64,000 bases of DNA from Zarea fungicola (taxonomy: Eukaryota > Ascomycota > Sordariomycetes > Hypocreales > Cordycipitaceae): positions 1 through 64,000 of the forward strand of contig FWCC01000546.1 in assembly GCA_900169235.1 (NCBI GenBank), given 5' to 3'. Position numbers and translations under genes: made by a program. Positions 10,342 to 23,510 of this stretch are shown here, one piece after another. Position 1 is the first letter of the stretch. Every line of letters begins with the position of its first letter. Under the pieces are notes generated by a model. That model saw only the letters and a program-made list of their open reading frames with translations, searched no databases and was not told the origin of the DNA.

Positions 10342-11996
10342 AATGTTTTAGACGGGCTGCATCGAGAGTAGTTGTTCAGCCAGCCGCGCGCAACTGCTGG
10401 AGCAGACTCGCCCTTGTCTCCTAGAAGCTAGCAGCACGGCGTTGCTACTGAAACATGCATTACCGATTGAGTAGTGATGCGGCACGGAGAAGGTGCGCCA
10501 AGCCGGTTAATTTATCGTTGTGACTGGGCAACTCTTCGATACAGAAGAACGCGAGCATGGCCAACGCGGCCAACAAACGGGCTGAGGAGCGACGCGACGG
10601 TACCCGTGACAAAATTTCAACGCGGAGCGAGCTCTGGAATCTTGGAAGAGAGCGGAGAGCGCCCGGTACAGTTTTGCAAGACGAAAAATGAAAGGCGTGC
10701 CAGCAATTGCGCTTCGACCAGCGTCTCGTTATTTGTGTGCCGCGTTTGTGAAGCCTGGCGGTTAGTTGTCACCTGGTAACTAGGTAGGTAGTAACTACCT
10801 AGGTAGGTAGTAGCTGGCAGCATCCAACGTGGTGGTGGTGCTGGTGCGCCAGTTGAAAAACAAGCCCCAACTGCCTTTTTAACTGAAGAGCGGCCGCCGC
10901 CAGCAACGCAACCCTCCTCACACAGCATGAGTTAAATTCAAAGCTTTAAACGTTTACGAACTTGCTAATGGCTATAGTAATTTTGCATTCCAAAAGCTCA
11001 TTTCTTCTGTTATGAAACTATCTGCGGGCGACAATTTGGTTCGTTTCGCCGAAGCTTTGGCAGCATGGTGGCGCCATCGGCTGGTCTGCCAGGCGGCGTG
11101 AAGGTTTACCACGAAACTAGGTACTTAGTACCTAGGCAGTATTAGGCGACGGCACAGCGTAGCTGCAAGCGCTTGAAGCCAGGACAAAATCTTGATTCTT
11201 CTGCCTAGAGTATTCCTAAACGAACATGAGGGCAATGTACGACAGCAGAGATGAGGAGAGAGGCTTCTATTTCGTGCCTGGAGGTGGCGCAGCAAATACT
11301 ACAGTTATGGGCAGGTAGGTAGGTACATACATTTAAATCAGATATATCATGTAAGCTGCTAGGTGGCTGGCTGCCTCGGCTTTTACCGACTTGGAGTTTC
11401 CAGCAAGTCTGCAAAAATTAGGAATGAATTAAAAATTAGTACCTTATGTCCAAACATAGCTTTACATGTGTAAGAAATGGCTGTCTCTGCTGGGCAAACT
11501 AGTTACTACTGGAAACGCCTTCCAAGTCAGGGAATCTCATTACACCTACCTGCAAAGTAGAGGTACATAGGTAGGTGTAGTTGCTGGCAGCCTGCCAATG
11601 TGTTGGGTTACTTTTGTACCAGAGGAAGATCTAGCGTCTGCATTCTACTGCCAATAAAGCACTAAGCTGGTGGGGTTGGCCAGAATACCTATTCCTGGCT
11701 GCCTGCTGTCCCTTTGGCGGCGGCTGTCTGTTTTTTTTTATGAGGCGGCCCATAGGGGTACAAAGTTAGTAGGTACTAAGCTGCTAGGCAACTACCCGTA
11801 AAAGACAGGTACCCGTTGCCTGCAACATCTACTGGTGCTGTTTGTTCTCACTGCCCCTCCACCACACAATTGGCTGCCCCGTTTGGCACCAGACCGTCGT
11901 CTACTGGCCTCTTGGAAAGCCGCGACTTCTCTCCTCCACATCTACATCACAACGTCACCACAACACGCTTGCATACGATACAGCAATACCGCAACC
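10342..11996. other. Intergenic region with AGGTAGGTAG-type repeats
   Basis: This 1.65-kb divergent region lies between the chromodomain gene and the Rab11 gene. It has several short TAGGTA/TACCTA clusters (near 10780-10812, 11120-11140, 11312-11324, 11565-11575 and 11768-11780) and no supported coding frame. Confidence 0.55.
10780..10812. repeat. Direct repeat enclosing the palindrome CTACCTAGGTAG
   Basis: CTAGGTAGGTAGTA occurs at 10780-10793 and again at 10799-10812. The second copy overlaps a perfect 12-bp palindrome at 10795-10806. The same palindrome recurs at 26360-26371. Confidence 0.85.
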
Positions 11997-12948
<952 letters not shown>

Positions 12949-13583
12949 ATTCAATGTAAATTCAATGTACGGCTCGATATCTTGTCGTTGATACCAAAAG
13001 ATGCAATGCGGTGCGCCAACAATGAAATGATGTGTCAAGGCCGCTTGGCGCACTGCTAGGGAAACGAGATCCCGATGTTACGGCTTTGTTGACAGTAGAT
13101 GGCGCAGTCAATTTGGCTTTCCTTTGTCGTTTTAATGCTGGTTGTCTGAGTTTTGATGCGTTTTGACGATTGCTTCTACGCCTTACGTAGCTAAAATGAA
13201 AACACTAATGCTAGAATCTCCGTGGTTATCTTGAAGTTTAATAGCTATTCTGTTACTAGACAACTGCATTGCCATCCATTTTGCATGTGTCTTGAGCCAG
13301 CCAACGACCCTCATAAATGCATACCGCTCAGAAGAGAGGCAGTGGAGGGGTTCAAAGTATTGACTACTAGCGGCGATTAGGCCGGTACTAGTGGACTCTA
13401 GGTACTCGATACTTGCACTTTGAAACCAGCCCCGTTTCGCGTAGCGATAAGAAACTCTTATCGGACGGAGAAAGTCTTGCTCCGCCCAAAAAAATTGGCT
13501 GCGACTGTGCAACTATCTTTGTCGCAGCGTTTTGGCTTGGACGAATATTCACCAAGATTTTTGCGCCGCCCTGCAGATTCGTA
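12949..13583. other. Intergenic, Rab11 3' flank and BRX1 promoter
   Basis: There is no supported gene in this 635-bp stretch between two genes on the same strand. A direct repeat of AATTCAATGTA lies just after the Rab11 stop codon, near 12948-12969. Confidence 0.5.
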
Positions 13584-14671
13584 ATGGCTGCCGTTTACAA
13601 GTCGCTTGCCAAGAGCACTGCTCAGAAGCAGGATGGCCCTTCTGCTGGCCCGAAAAAAAACAAGCAAAGGGTCTTGATTTTGTCATCGCGTGGTGTCACA
13701 TACAGGTAGGCGTTGCTCTTTTCCATGCCAACCCGCCAACCTCTGCCTTTGTGCATTCGATTCTAACAAACTGGATTGGAATTAGACACCGGCACTTATT
13801 AAATGATATCGCCTCTATGCTCCCCCACAGCCGAAAGGACGCCAAGTTCGATTCCAAGTCCCGTCTTTCTGAACTAAACGAGCTGGCCGAGCTGTACAAC
13901 TGCAACAATGTGCTATTCTTTGAGGCTCGTAAAGGACAAGATCTGTACGTTTGGCTCAGCAAGGTTCCCAATGGACCAACTGTCAAGTTTCACCTTCAAA
14001 ACTGTGAGTAGCGACGGGATACCTACGACCTTTTGCCCAAGGCTCAACGCTAACAAGCCCTGTTGCCAGTACATACGATGGAAGAGCTACACTTTACCGG
14101 CAACTGCCTCAAGGGTTCACGACCTCTCCTCTCTTTCGACTCCGCCTTCGACTCGGAACCATATCTCAAGGTTATCAAGGAGCTTTTCCTCCACACATTT
14201 GGTGTCCCTGAAGGCGCGAGAAAATCTAAGCCTTTTGTCGATCACGTCATGGGATTCAGCATCGTTGACGGCAAGATTTGGATCCGTAACTACCAGATCA
14301 GCGAGACTGAGGGTTCCCTCCTTGATAACGCCGAGAGTACCGAGAAGGACGCCAATAAGAAGAGCAAGAAGACGCAAATGAGCAGCAACCTGGAGATTAG
14401 CCTCGTTGAGATTGGCCCACGGTTTGTCCTGACGCCGATTGTTATTCAGGAGGGTTCCTTTGGTGGACCCATCATCTACGAGAACAAGCAGTTTGTCTCG
14501 CCCAACCAGGTCCGAGCCGATGTGCGCAGAGCCAAGGCCAGCCGCCACAACGCCAGAGCTGAGCAGATGGTCGGCCGGCTGTCAAAGAAGGCAGAGCTAG
14601 GTCTACGCACAGACGGAGGGAAACAGCAAATACCGGGCGATGAATTGGACAAGAGAAAGTTGTTTGCATAA
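13584..14671 (+). CDS. brx1: Ribosome biogenesis protein BRX1 (Brix domain)
   Basis: This nucleolar protein is needed for assembly of the large (60S) ribosomal subunit. Exons 13584-13705, 13786-14003 and 14070-14671 join in frame to 313 residues. The Brix domain begins at about residue 28 (RVLILSSRGVTYRHRHLLND) and runs to about 230. It includes the conserved ARKGQDLYVWLSKVPNGPT and FVDHVMGFSIVDGKIWIRNY segments. The tail is lysine- and arginine-rich with a predicted coiled segment, as usual in the family. The length is close to yeast Brx1. The start was chosen as the ATG with MAAVYKSLAK, which precedes the conserved block without an upstream in-frame alternative that adds family sequence. 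Confidence 0.93.
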
Positions 14672-15799
14672 GAAGAAATTAGGACATTTTGGTGGGTTTT
14701 TTTTCTCTCATTTTGCGGCGTTGGCGTTTTTAATGCTTTTGACCGAGAAGAAGAAAATGTAATTTATGGATGAAAGCTAGTTTTATGCATGTGCGCCAAA
14801 CAAAAACGAGTTTTCCTAGACTTGATTTTCACTCTCTTTGCTATTGATTTGAGCATCTTTTCTCCTGAGTGACAAGACTGGGTTGTTACTTCCTTTTAAC
14901 ATGCCCAGAGCACCGCGCTGCTTGGGTTGTCAGCGCGTATAGAAGTTTATCAAGTGCCTACATAGGTACTTACGCTCTACCTCCAATCACGGGCCGGAAA
15001 CGTAATCCAAGGTTCTTACATACTCCTGGGGCGCTGGTCGCCCTTGTGGGTCTGGGTGATTGCCCCAGGGAGAGCATGCTTTCCGTTGCTTACCATGTAT
15101 TATTACTGGGTAGTTATGCTTGTGTCTGTCCCCTATCCGGCAACGTGCATCTGGCTGTGTTTACCTCCTGTCCCCTACAAGCTGCACCTCGCATCACAGC
15201 TTGCTTGAGTAGCAAAATCATGCGTCCTTTACCACCGCCGGCAGCAATGCCAGACTTGAAACACCAATCCATCAATTGCGCACTGGCGCACGACATCTTC
15301 TGTCCCGTTTATAGCCCCAACGTCGGGGTGTCAATCCTGTAGGGCCGACAGCCTCACGGTTTCCTGCCTTCTATTATTCAGTAGAAGACGGGAGACATTC
15401 ACAGTCCGAGATTTACATCTGGACTGATTCATTTACTTTATTTCTCTTTCCCCCCCTCGCAAATCTATAAATTTGCAAAGCAGTTCGCTTTGCAGTTGGG
15501 ATCCAAGAACAGCGCTCTCTCTAGACTTTCCTGGCAGAACCTCCCTCTCTCTGCAGACAGTTGAGTCATACTTCAGCCTTGTTATCTGAGCAGGGACGGC
15601 GCTCCAGAGGCAAGTTTGCCTGGCAAGATTTTTCAATACTCATGCGCTACTAAACTCGCTCTAACAATGAGAAGTAGACTACATAGACTTGTACGCAGAT
15701 ATCGCGTTCCCTTGTATAGGCACAACTTTTGATCTAAACCCCGACGGGCTACTCGCACTGTTGCATGGCCGCAAGCCACATCTGACTATATTTCTACAC
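14672..15799. other. Intergenic, no gene recognised
   Basis: The 3' flank of BRX1 is T-rich. The remainder is CT-rich leader-like sequence before the F-box-like gene. I see no RNA gene or repeat of note. Confidence 0.5.
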
Positions 15800-17157
15800 A
15801 TGTCCCCAAAGATGGCGCTGCAAGCTACAGCAGCCCATGGCATTGTTAAATGCCCCGTCGAGATCATACTAGACATTTCATCGCATCTGGATCTTACCTC
15901 GGTTTTCAATCTATCCTTGACATGCAAGAGCCTCAATGGCGTATTCAACAAGAACAAGGTCATGATTCTGCTAAAAACATTGTCCAGGGAGTTCTCTCCC
16001 ATGGATGAACTGCTTCAGATTTACATAGCGACAGCAGACGATGTTTGCGGCCGCATCTATTACCATCCACGAGAAATCATCTTCAAGCGCTTTCCTGGTG
16101 ATTCAGGCTACACAATTGGACCACAACCAGGTCATATGCATTATGGCGCGACTCATTCTACTGATGTAAACAGTTCCAGGGCTGCGAGGGTTGCAAGCAG
16201 CAGCGTCGCTGTCCTCACGGAAGATGACCTTGCCCCAATTCTACGTATGTGTCGACTAGTTCGCCAGTGGGAACTACTCTTCCCGCAGATGAGATGGTTT
16301 CACTACCCTGCAGACTGTAGGACGCTCAGTGACCAGGAGTCATCCAGATTCCGGCGCGCTCTTTATCGATGGTGGTTGTATGGTTTATATTTCCATGGTG
16401 AATGGACCAGGCCACAAGCTGGTCACCCCATGCCCTTTGTTTTGGATGTTAGAACGAGCCAGATGCGTCGCCATTCGACATCAGAACTGATGGAGCTACT
16501 TGATTTACATGAGACGATGAAGGATGTCATTTTGCACTACATCTGCCCCCGTCTAGATCCCTCAACTCAACTGGTACGCATTCTATCGGCCAAAAAAAAA
16601 ACACGGAGCATATCTCGTATGCTGTGGCTAACCAGTGACTTTAGCCTTGCGATGCATTGCCGCTGATGGAGCAAGTAAGCAGAGAGCATTCCCTCAATGC
16701 TATGTGGAATGATCAAAGCAAATGGGCGCGGATCGTCAAAACATATGCCAAATTGAACCCCGAAGAGCTTCTTCATTACTTTGAAAACATATACAGCTAC
16801 AGTCGGAAGCGCCTCATTACAGAGATTCGACTCCAGCGACCCACATTCACCTTTGATCAGGAATCTCTCCAGGGTGTTATTCGATGTGTTCTCGAGGAGC
16901 GTCAGCTTGCCAACGCTTTGCCCATTGTTCCAGAAGACTGCGAGGGCGGCATCTTGGACTTTGCAGACGGGAGGGAGGAGTCTAGGATGGAGTATGGGCA
17001 AGATGGAAGAGCCGACGGCACACTCCCCCCTGGTACTTCGGTGGTGCAGCAGTTCTCACGATACTCTCCGCGGGGCGATGATGGTGAATACTTGGAGGAA
17101 GACTGGTCTGGCAGCCTGTTTGAGGTGCATGGGTACACGACTATGCTGCGAGCATAG
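15800..17157 (+). CDS. F-box-like protein
   Basis: Exons 15800-16573 and 16645-17157 are joined by a 71-nt GT-AG intron in phase 0, giving 428 residues. An F-box-like motif lies near the N-terminus, at about residues 19-50: CPVEIILDISSHLDLTSVFN, then LSLTCKSLNGVF. This would bind Skp1 in an SCF ubiquitin ligase. The rest has no recognised substrate-binding repeats. It is rich in aromatic residues in the middle and ends in an acidic, disordered tail. Similar F-box proteins are numerous and poorly conserved in filamentous fungi, so the target cannot be inferred. The start is the first ATG in frame; the open frame continues upstream only through non-ATG codons. Confidence 0.7.
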
Positions 17158-18259
17158 ATGCTGTGTTTCTTTGCTTACTTTTCCTTTCTGCTTTCGAAAA
17201 TAGACATGCCTATACTGTGCGAAATAGATTCTCCAGAGCACTACAGGGCTGAACCGAATCCCTTTTCGGACTTTTATACACTTGGCCAGATCCGCGCGGC
17301 TCACTTGGTTGGTGTCTGTGCTTGAGGCGGGAAGAGCGATGGGTGGGCTCAGTGCGAGCTTTCTTTGACATCTAGTTTCACCAAAACAGAGATATCCAAA
17401 GAAAAATAAAAGAATCTAGACAAGCCAAGATTATATTCTCATTGTCGCATGTTGGTAAAATATAACTCTGAAGCGGTCAAGTCGAAGTAGTGGTTGCGTG
17501 GTTGCTCTCCCTGCCCCCCACAACACACACTCAAAAAGCAGTGACCCAACCAGCAGCCAGTAGGCCCTGAATCTCAGTGCTGAGCCAAACCAAGTCCATC
17601 CGCCCTCCATTTACACCATCCCTCGTGTTACTTCGTACTTTGAGCGTTTGCGCCGCGAGCCACACCGGCCTAGCGGACTCGTCACTGTCGCTCAATTACC
17701 CTTTAGCATTACCATCTGCCGCTCTTTTCATACACCTCACATCGTCGCAATTGGTCGCGTGCCATTTACGGCGGCCGTCCCAGGCCATTCCAGTTCTCGC
17801 ATACAGGTATGATCCCACATGAAGCCTGATGTACCCCTCTGCCACCCCGTCGCAACCTCGTCGCTCGTGGAGAGGTGGCGCGCTCACTGCCGAGCAATGG
17901 CTCTAGAGAGACCTTTCACTTCACGCTGCTACTGTATTTGTACGATCTGGCGATGCGCCGTTGTGGGGGGTCTAAGGTTGCAAACACCAAGCGGCGGCAA
18001 AACCTTGTTTTGGTGCCGCGACCAAAAGCCCCCGAAGTTGCATTCGCCAGCGCTTACCTGTCCGCAACAAGTTCTCCATGTTCATTTCTAAATGCTTTTT
18101 ATTGGCCCAGCTTCGCAAATCATCACTGACAATAGTACACGCAGGTAAAGAGGGGGCATTCGACCTGGATTGAATGAGTGCGCTGGTTGTCATTCGTTCC
18201 CGTCATCTGTTCACCTCGTTCCGCTCTAGCCTTCCCCTACTGCTGCAAATTCTGTAGCT
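17158..18259. other. HDA1 promoter and leader
   Basis: This 1.1-kb stretch has a CT-rich part from about 17570 to 17760 and another from 18190 to 18255, typical of fungal transcription starts. Several GTATG/CAG pairs could mark an intron in the 5' leader, but none is compelling. No coding gene is supported. Confidence 0.45.
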
Positions 18260-20539
18260 ATGGAGCAGGCAGATGGTAAGATGGAGGTTGACGATCACCC
18301 CATGGGTGATGCGGAGCCGGCGAATGGCTCTGCCAGCACACGGGCTGACGGGCAGGGCACGCCATCGCCCTCAGCCGACTATGAATCTGAGAGTGAGCCG
18401 GACGAGCAGTCGGCTGCTCTTGAACAGCTTCGCCGGCGTGGTTTGCTTCCTACGGGATGTTGCTACGATGACCGCATGAAACTCCACATGAATGCAGACT
18501 TTAGCCCCAACACTCACCATCCAGAGGACCCCCGGCGCATTCACGAAATCTTCAAGGCATTCAAGAAGATGGGACTCGTATACACGGGACCACAATCAGA
18601 GCTGCCTCGAATCCTCAAGGAATCGCCCACAAAGTACATGTGGAGGATTCCCGCGCGACCAGCGCGGCGAGACGAAATATGCCTGGCCCATACTGCCAAA
18701 CATCTCGAGTGGGTAGAGGGCATTGATAAGCTGAGCTCGGCCGAGCTGCGTGCACTCACCAGAAAGTTTGATCAGGGTCGCGAGTCGCTTTATGTTGGCA
18801 GCATGTCTTACCCCGCGGCCATGCTCTCTGCTGGCGGAGCTATCGACACCTGCAAGAATGTTGTCGAGGGTCAGGTGAAGAATGCCTTTGCAGTCATTCG
18901 ACCGCCCGGTCATCATGCAGAGCATGACATGGCCATGGGCTTCTGCTTCTTCAACAACGTGCCTGTTGCGGTGCGTGTCTGCCAGAAGGACTACCCCGAC
19001 ACCTGCCGCAAGGTCCTGATCCTAGACTGGGACGTTCATCATGGCAACGGTGTTCAAAATATCTTCTACAACGACCCAAACGTTCTATACATCTCTATCC
19101 ATGTATATCAAAACGGTGCATTCTACCCTGGAAGGTCACCTGATCCCAACATCCCCGATGGCGGAATCGAAAATTGTGGCGTGGGGCCGGGTCTCGGGAA
19201 GAACATCAATATTGGCTGGCACGACCAGGGTGTGGGCGACGGTGAGTACATGGCCGCTTTTGAAAAGATTGTCATGCCAATTGCCAAGGAGTTTGACCCT
19301 GACCTGGTCGTCATTTCGGCCGGCTTTGACGCTGCTGACGGCGATGAGCTCGGCGGCTGCTTCGTTACACCGCCATGTTACGCCCACATGACGCACATGC
19401 TAATGTCCCTGGCGGATGGCAAGGTTGCAGTCTGTTTAGAAGGTGGCTATAATCTGCAGGCTATTTCCAACTCGGCCGTGGCTGTTGCACGAACCTTGAT
19501 GGGTGAGCCCCCGTCTCGCATGAAGCTCCCCAAGATTAACAAGGAAGCGGCACGGACTCTGGCCAAGGTGCAGGCCCACCAAGCTCCCTATTGGGAATGT
19601 ATGCGGCCCGGCGTTGTCAATGTACCTGAAACGCAGTCGCTGAATGGGAACCGTCTCCACGATGTTATTCGCGGCGCGCAACAGCAGGTGCTGCAAGCCA
19701 AGCATGGCATGATGCCTCTCTACGTGCAGCGAGATCAAATTTCAAAGTCGTTTGAAAACCAGGTCCTCGTGACGCCAAATCTACACGATGCCAGGCGACT
19801 GCTGCTGATCATTCATGATCCGCCGAAGCTGCTGGCCCAGCCTGATGTAATCGATGGCTCGCTAGACAGCCACAACTCGTGGGTAGTAGATGGCGTCACA
19901 CAATATATCGACTGGGCCGTTGGTCAAAAGTTTGCAGTCATGGATGTCAACGTGCCAGCCTACGTATCGCAAGACGAAGACATGGAGGCTTTCATTCCAG
20001 GGTTCAAGGAACGCGCAATCCAAGAGCAGATGCAGTCTCTCATGTGCTATCTGTGGGATAACTTTCTTCAGCTCAGTGACGCGGAAGAAATCTTTCTCAT
20101 GGGCGTAGGCAATGCGTATCTCGGCGTCAAGGTGCTCCTTATAAACAGAGGTAAATTACTTACCGGGCTCTCACAAAGAGTTAGTAGGAATACGACTACT
20201 AACACGATTTCATTCTTAATAGATTGCAAAGCTAGAGTATCAGGTGTCATAAACTTTGTTACTGGCAATCTGCGCCCTATAAAGTCCGACATTGACGCGG
20301 AGCTCTCGTCGTGGTACAAGGACAACTCACGCGTCTATGTTGCTGGCGACCATGCCTGCTGGTCAGACTACGACCTGACGCGTAAAGTACAAAAGCGACG
20401 TTTCGGCACTGTTGTACGAAGCGAAATGGTCAATTTGAATAGGATGATGCACGCACACGCTCAGGATACGCAAGAATGGATACTGGAGCGTGTTTCAGAT
20501 ACCCGTGGGGAAACGACTGAGGACGAAAAGTCGACGTAG
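18260..20539 (+). CDS. hda1: Class II histone deacetylase HDA1/HdaA with Arb2 domain
   Basis: This enzyme removes acetyl groups from histones and silences transcription. The catalytic domain spans about residues 65-430. Catalytic features are present: the paired histidines of RPPGHHAEHD (H218, H219), zinc ligands D258 and H260 in LDWDVHHGNG and D357 in SAGFDAADGD, and the tyrosine of CLEGGYN (Y397). The C-terminal part is the Arb2-like domain found in fungal HDA1/Clr3. The 759-residue open frame contains a hidden 72-nt intron at 20151-20222. It has a GTAAAT donor, a CTACTAAC branch site and a TTAATAG acceptor. Removing it joins LLINRD to CKARVSGVINFV, matching the family, so the protein is 735 residues in two exons (18260-20150, 20223-20539). 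Confidence 0.95.
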   Translation: MEQADGKMEVDDHPMGDAEPANGSASTRADGQGTPSPSADYESESEPDEQSAALEQLRRRGLLPTGCCYDDRMKLHMNADFSPNTHHPEDPRRIHEIFKAFKKMGLVYTGPQSELPRILKESPTKYMWRIPARPARRDEICLAHTAKHLEWVEGIDKLSSAELRALTRKFDQGRESLYVGSMSYPAAMLSAGGAIDTCKNVVEGQVKNAFAVIRPPGHHAEHDMAMGFCFFNNVPVAVRVCQKDYPDTCRKVLILDWDVHHGNGVQNIFYNDPNVLYISIHVYQNGAFYPGRSPDPNIPDGGIENCGVGPGLGKNINIGWHDQGVGDGEYMAAFEKIVMPIAKEFDPDLVVISAGFDAADGDELGGCFVTPPCYAHMTHMLMSLADGKVAVCLEGGYNLQAISNSAVAVARTLMGEPPSRMKLPKINKEAARTLAKVQAHQAPYWECMRPGVVNVPETQSLNGNRLHDVIRGAQQQVLQAKHGMMPLYVQRDQISKSFENQVLVTPNLHDARRLLLIIHDPPKLLAQPDVIDGSLDSHNSWVVDGVTQYIDWAVGQKFAVMDVNVPAYVSQDEDMEAFIPGFKERAIQEQMQSLMCYLWDNFLQLSDAEEIFLMGVGNAYLGVKVLLINRGKLLTGLSQRVSRNTTTNTISFLIDCKARVSGVINFVTGNLRPIKSDIDAELSSWYKDNSRVYVAGDHACWSDYDLTRKVQKRRFGTVVRSEMVNLNRMMHAHAQDTQEWILERVSDTRGETTEDEKST

Positions 20540-20931
20540 TGATTGCAAAGTGTCTTTTATTTGTCTGATTTCTTCTGATATCTTTTTTTGGTTGGTCGGC
20601 TCTGTTGGGGTTATTTAGGATTCTCTATGTTTTTCTTCTTTTTCTTTTCTTTTGCTCTACTCGTTGATCTTGCTTCTTTTTAGATATTGGCCGCGCTTTG
20701 TGGATATACTATTCACTCTTGGGTGAATTGACAGTGTATTTTATGTTTCAGTTCAGCTATTGATTCCGCCTAATTGGTACAACAGTGTGCTCGTACGGTG
20801 TGGGGACACTGTGCTAGTCGAGATGCCACACTGTCTAGTGACCGCATGGGATGATTGCAATTTTTGAGCCACCAGCTTAGCATCTCCTGTTTTCCCAATC
20901 ATTAGGCAAGCAATTTGCACAAAACGTCAAA
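20540..20931. other. Intergenic, T-rich 3' flank of HDA1
   Basis: A pyrimidine-rich terminator-side region (20560-20700) is followed by the short promoter of the next gene. No gene is supported. Confidence 0.5.
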
Positions 20932-22931
20932 ATGGACCGAGAGAGAGATCGCGGTCGAAGGTAGGAAACACCGCAAGACTTTTTCGCATTTCCCGTGTCC
21001 CCCTTTTTTCGACTATCGCGTGGACTCGCACCCTACGGTCGCCTAATCACTACCACTTGCAACACTCTACCTCTGACGACTCATGCTGACTCTTCCTTCT
21101 ACTCAACAGATTTGATGATGGCGAAGTCGTAAGATACGGTGCAGGTGAATCATGGCGACCCACGCCGCGTGACAGATCCCCTAGACGGCCTAGAAGCCCA
21201 GCACGATCCCGCGACCGGGGCCATCCTCGAAGCCCGCGACCGCGGAGCCCTCCTCCTCGCGCGCGCAGTCCTGGTATGGGCTCTGGCGGTGGAGGAGGTG
21301 GCGGTGGCAACGGCCCTGGTGGCTCAGACAGCTATGTGCCCGGGCGCTATGCTTCGCGCCGCCGATCAAGAAGCATTGGAGGATTTCGGCCCCGCGACCG
21401 CTCCAGGGATCGCGGAGGCGCTGGTGCAGATAGTCCTCGACGACGAGAGAGGACACGATCGCCACCTCCGCCAGTGTTAGCACCGAGATCGCCTTTACCG
21501 CAGCGCTCACCGCTGCGTAGATCTCCCCTGCACAGGTCGCCTCCTCCGGGGAGGCGCTCACCGTTGCCACCGCAGAGGAGCCCGTCAAGAAGAGGCTCGC
21601 CAGGTCGAGACATGAGATTCGACCGAGATAGGCCACCAAGGTCGCCACGACGTGATTGGGGACGGGATCGACCGAGAGATATGGATCGGGATCGGGACTG
21701 GGACCGCAACCGGGATAGGATTCGCGACAGAGACCGTGACTTGGATCGCAGGGACGATAGGTTAGTCGGAGATGGGATATTGGAGAAACGCTTGCGCCAC
21801 ACGGACACTGTGATTCTAACTGCTTAAAATAGGCGGCGCTCTCGCTCGCCATTTGTCAGAGGAGGCTTGGACCGATCATCAGGAAAAACGACACCATCTG
21901 GATTTAGACCGCGCTCGAGATCTCCGGGGCGACGAGACGACCGATATCAATCGTATCGACGGCCATCACCCCCTAGAGACTCTGCTGCTTCTTCAGCTCT
22001 TCCTTCCCAGGCCGCTTCAGAAAGAGCATCACCCATGCCCCGCATCCGCTCACCCTACGGCAGCTCTCGTGACCAGTCTCCGCGATATGGCGAGGGCTTT
22101 GGAGCATCTGGCAGGGACAATAGGGATGCCAGGGACGGGAGAGATGCCAGAGACGGGAGAGATGCCAGAGATGGAAGGAACGGGAGGGATGGTCCGAGCG
22201 GTATCAAATCACCACCTCGTGGGCCTGCAGCCTTGCGTTCCTTGCCAAGCGGTCCATCACGATCTGGAAATAGCCAACTAGACTCTCCGTCGTCGCGGTC
22301 AGGAGGTGGCATGCCCGACACGGCTAGTCCCACAAACGCTCCTTCTGGGCCACGGGGCTATGTGCCTTCTGGGCGAGGCAGTTTCGCACCACGAGGTGGC
22401 CGTAATGCATGGCCGCAAGGATCTTCATCGCGTGCCGGCCGGTCACCGGGTCCCTCCACACCGATAGGTTCATCCGGGATCCCAACAGGGCCACGCAGCC
22501 AATCCATCAGCAACCAAGGCGGCGCTGGCGGCGCCTCGACACCAACCCATGGGCGTCCATTCAATCCCCCGACAGGGCCTGCGGCTCAGCATAGTGGTGG
22601 CGGTGGCGGAGGAGGCCCTCCGCGGCAGACCCTCGCGCAGAGTCTTCTAGCCACGATGCCGCCCGTGCTACCAGGTGGCAAGCTGGACCCGACGATGCTG
22701 CCCATGGTGCTGGGCGTCTCGCGCGAAGTAGAGCCACACTACCGCAAGCTGCGTGATGAGGAGGAGAAGATTCGTGAGGAGCTTCGTGCTAAGCAGGAGA
22801 GGCTGCGCAAGAGCCTGTCCATGTGGGGACGGCTTGAGAGGGATGCGGCAGCCTGGGAGCTGCGCAGCGATTTGAGCGAGAAGAGCATGAAGAATCTGGC
22901 GGGCGAAGGTATGGGCGGCGCCGCGTTTTGA
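20932..22931 (+). CDS. RS/RD-rich low-complexity nuclear protein
   Basis: I do not recognise the family. Exons 20932-20960, 21110-21760 and 21833-22931 join in frame to 592 residues. Almost the whole protein is disordered and rich in R, S, P, D and G, with many SP, RS and RD dipeptides (RRSRSPF, RSRSPGRRDD), like splicing-associated SR proteins. No RRM is visible. A glycine run, an 18-nt DNA tandem repeat (about residues 323-341) and proline-rich blocks follow. The only ordered part is the last 90 residues, with LDPTMLPMVLGVSREVEPHY and then a charged coiled coil (KLRDEEEKIREELRAKQERL). A role in pre-mRNA processing is inferred from composition only. The reading frame through the low-complexity part is confirmed by RS content and by both splice junctions. 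Confidence 0.7.
22123..22176 (+). repeat. Three 18-nt tandem repeats in the RS/RD-rich gene
   Basis: Units start at 22123, 22141 and 22159 with the pattern GAGATGCCAGAGACGGGA. They encode the six-residue unit RDARDG repeated. Near-identity of the copies suggests recent slippage and possible length variation between strains. Confidence 0.85.
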
Positions 22932-23510
22932 ACTAAGCAAAAGGGGTCGTACTTTTATTTTATGTACAACGATACTGTATAATCTGTCTTTTCTTCTCTT
23001 TCTCTCTCTTTTTTTTTGGTCTACTTCTTCTTTCCCTTCCACCTTGTATACTTGCTTGAGGAATTTTGGCGTTGAGGGGCTCGGAGGGGGCTGTTTTTCT
23101 TCCATTATTTATCTTCTTCTCTCGCAGTACCTATTGATGCAGACACGGATAGATATACAAGATAAAAATGAAAGCATATGGACGAAGACAAGCGAATTTT
23201 TTCAACAGTAATAGTAATAGTAATAATAACAACATAATAATGGGTATCAATTCATAAAGCTTATCCTTAGCTTCCTTCTCCCCCTTTTCTTTCAGTTGCT
23301 TGTCAAACTTCCACCATTTCCTACTCTACCTGCTAATATAAATCAAATACCTAGCAATAGCAAAGAGAGCTTTTGGCACATCACCACATCATGCATATGT
23401 CTATCTCTGCAGCCATAGTTTCGACCAACAGAAATTGCCGTGACAGTGGGGTTACATGGTAGATACATCCCCAAGAGCAACTCAGGGTGCTAACGATGAC
23501 GGGTCAATAT
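22932..23510. other. Convergent 3' flanks
   Basis: The RS/RD gene (+) and the LRR gene (-) converge here. The stretch holds pyrimidine runs near 22985-23040 and a TAATAG/TAATAA repeat near 23207-23240. No gene is seen. Confidence 0.5.
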
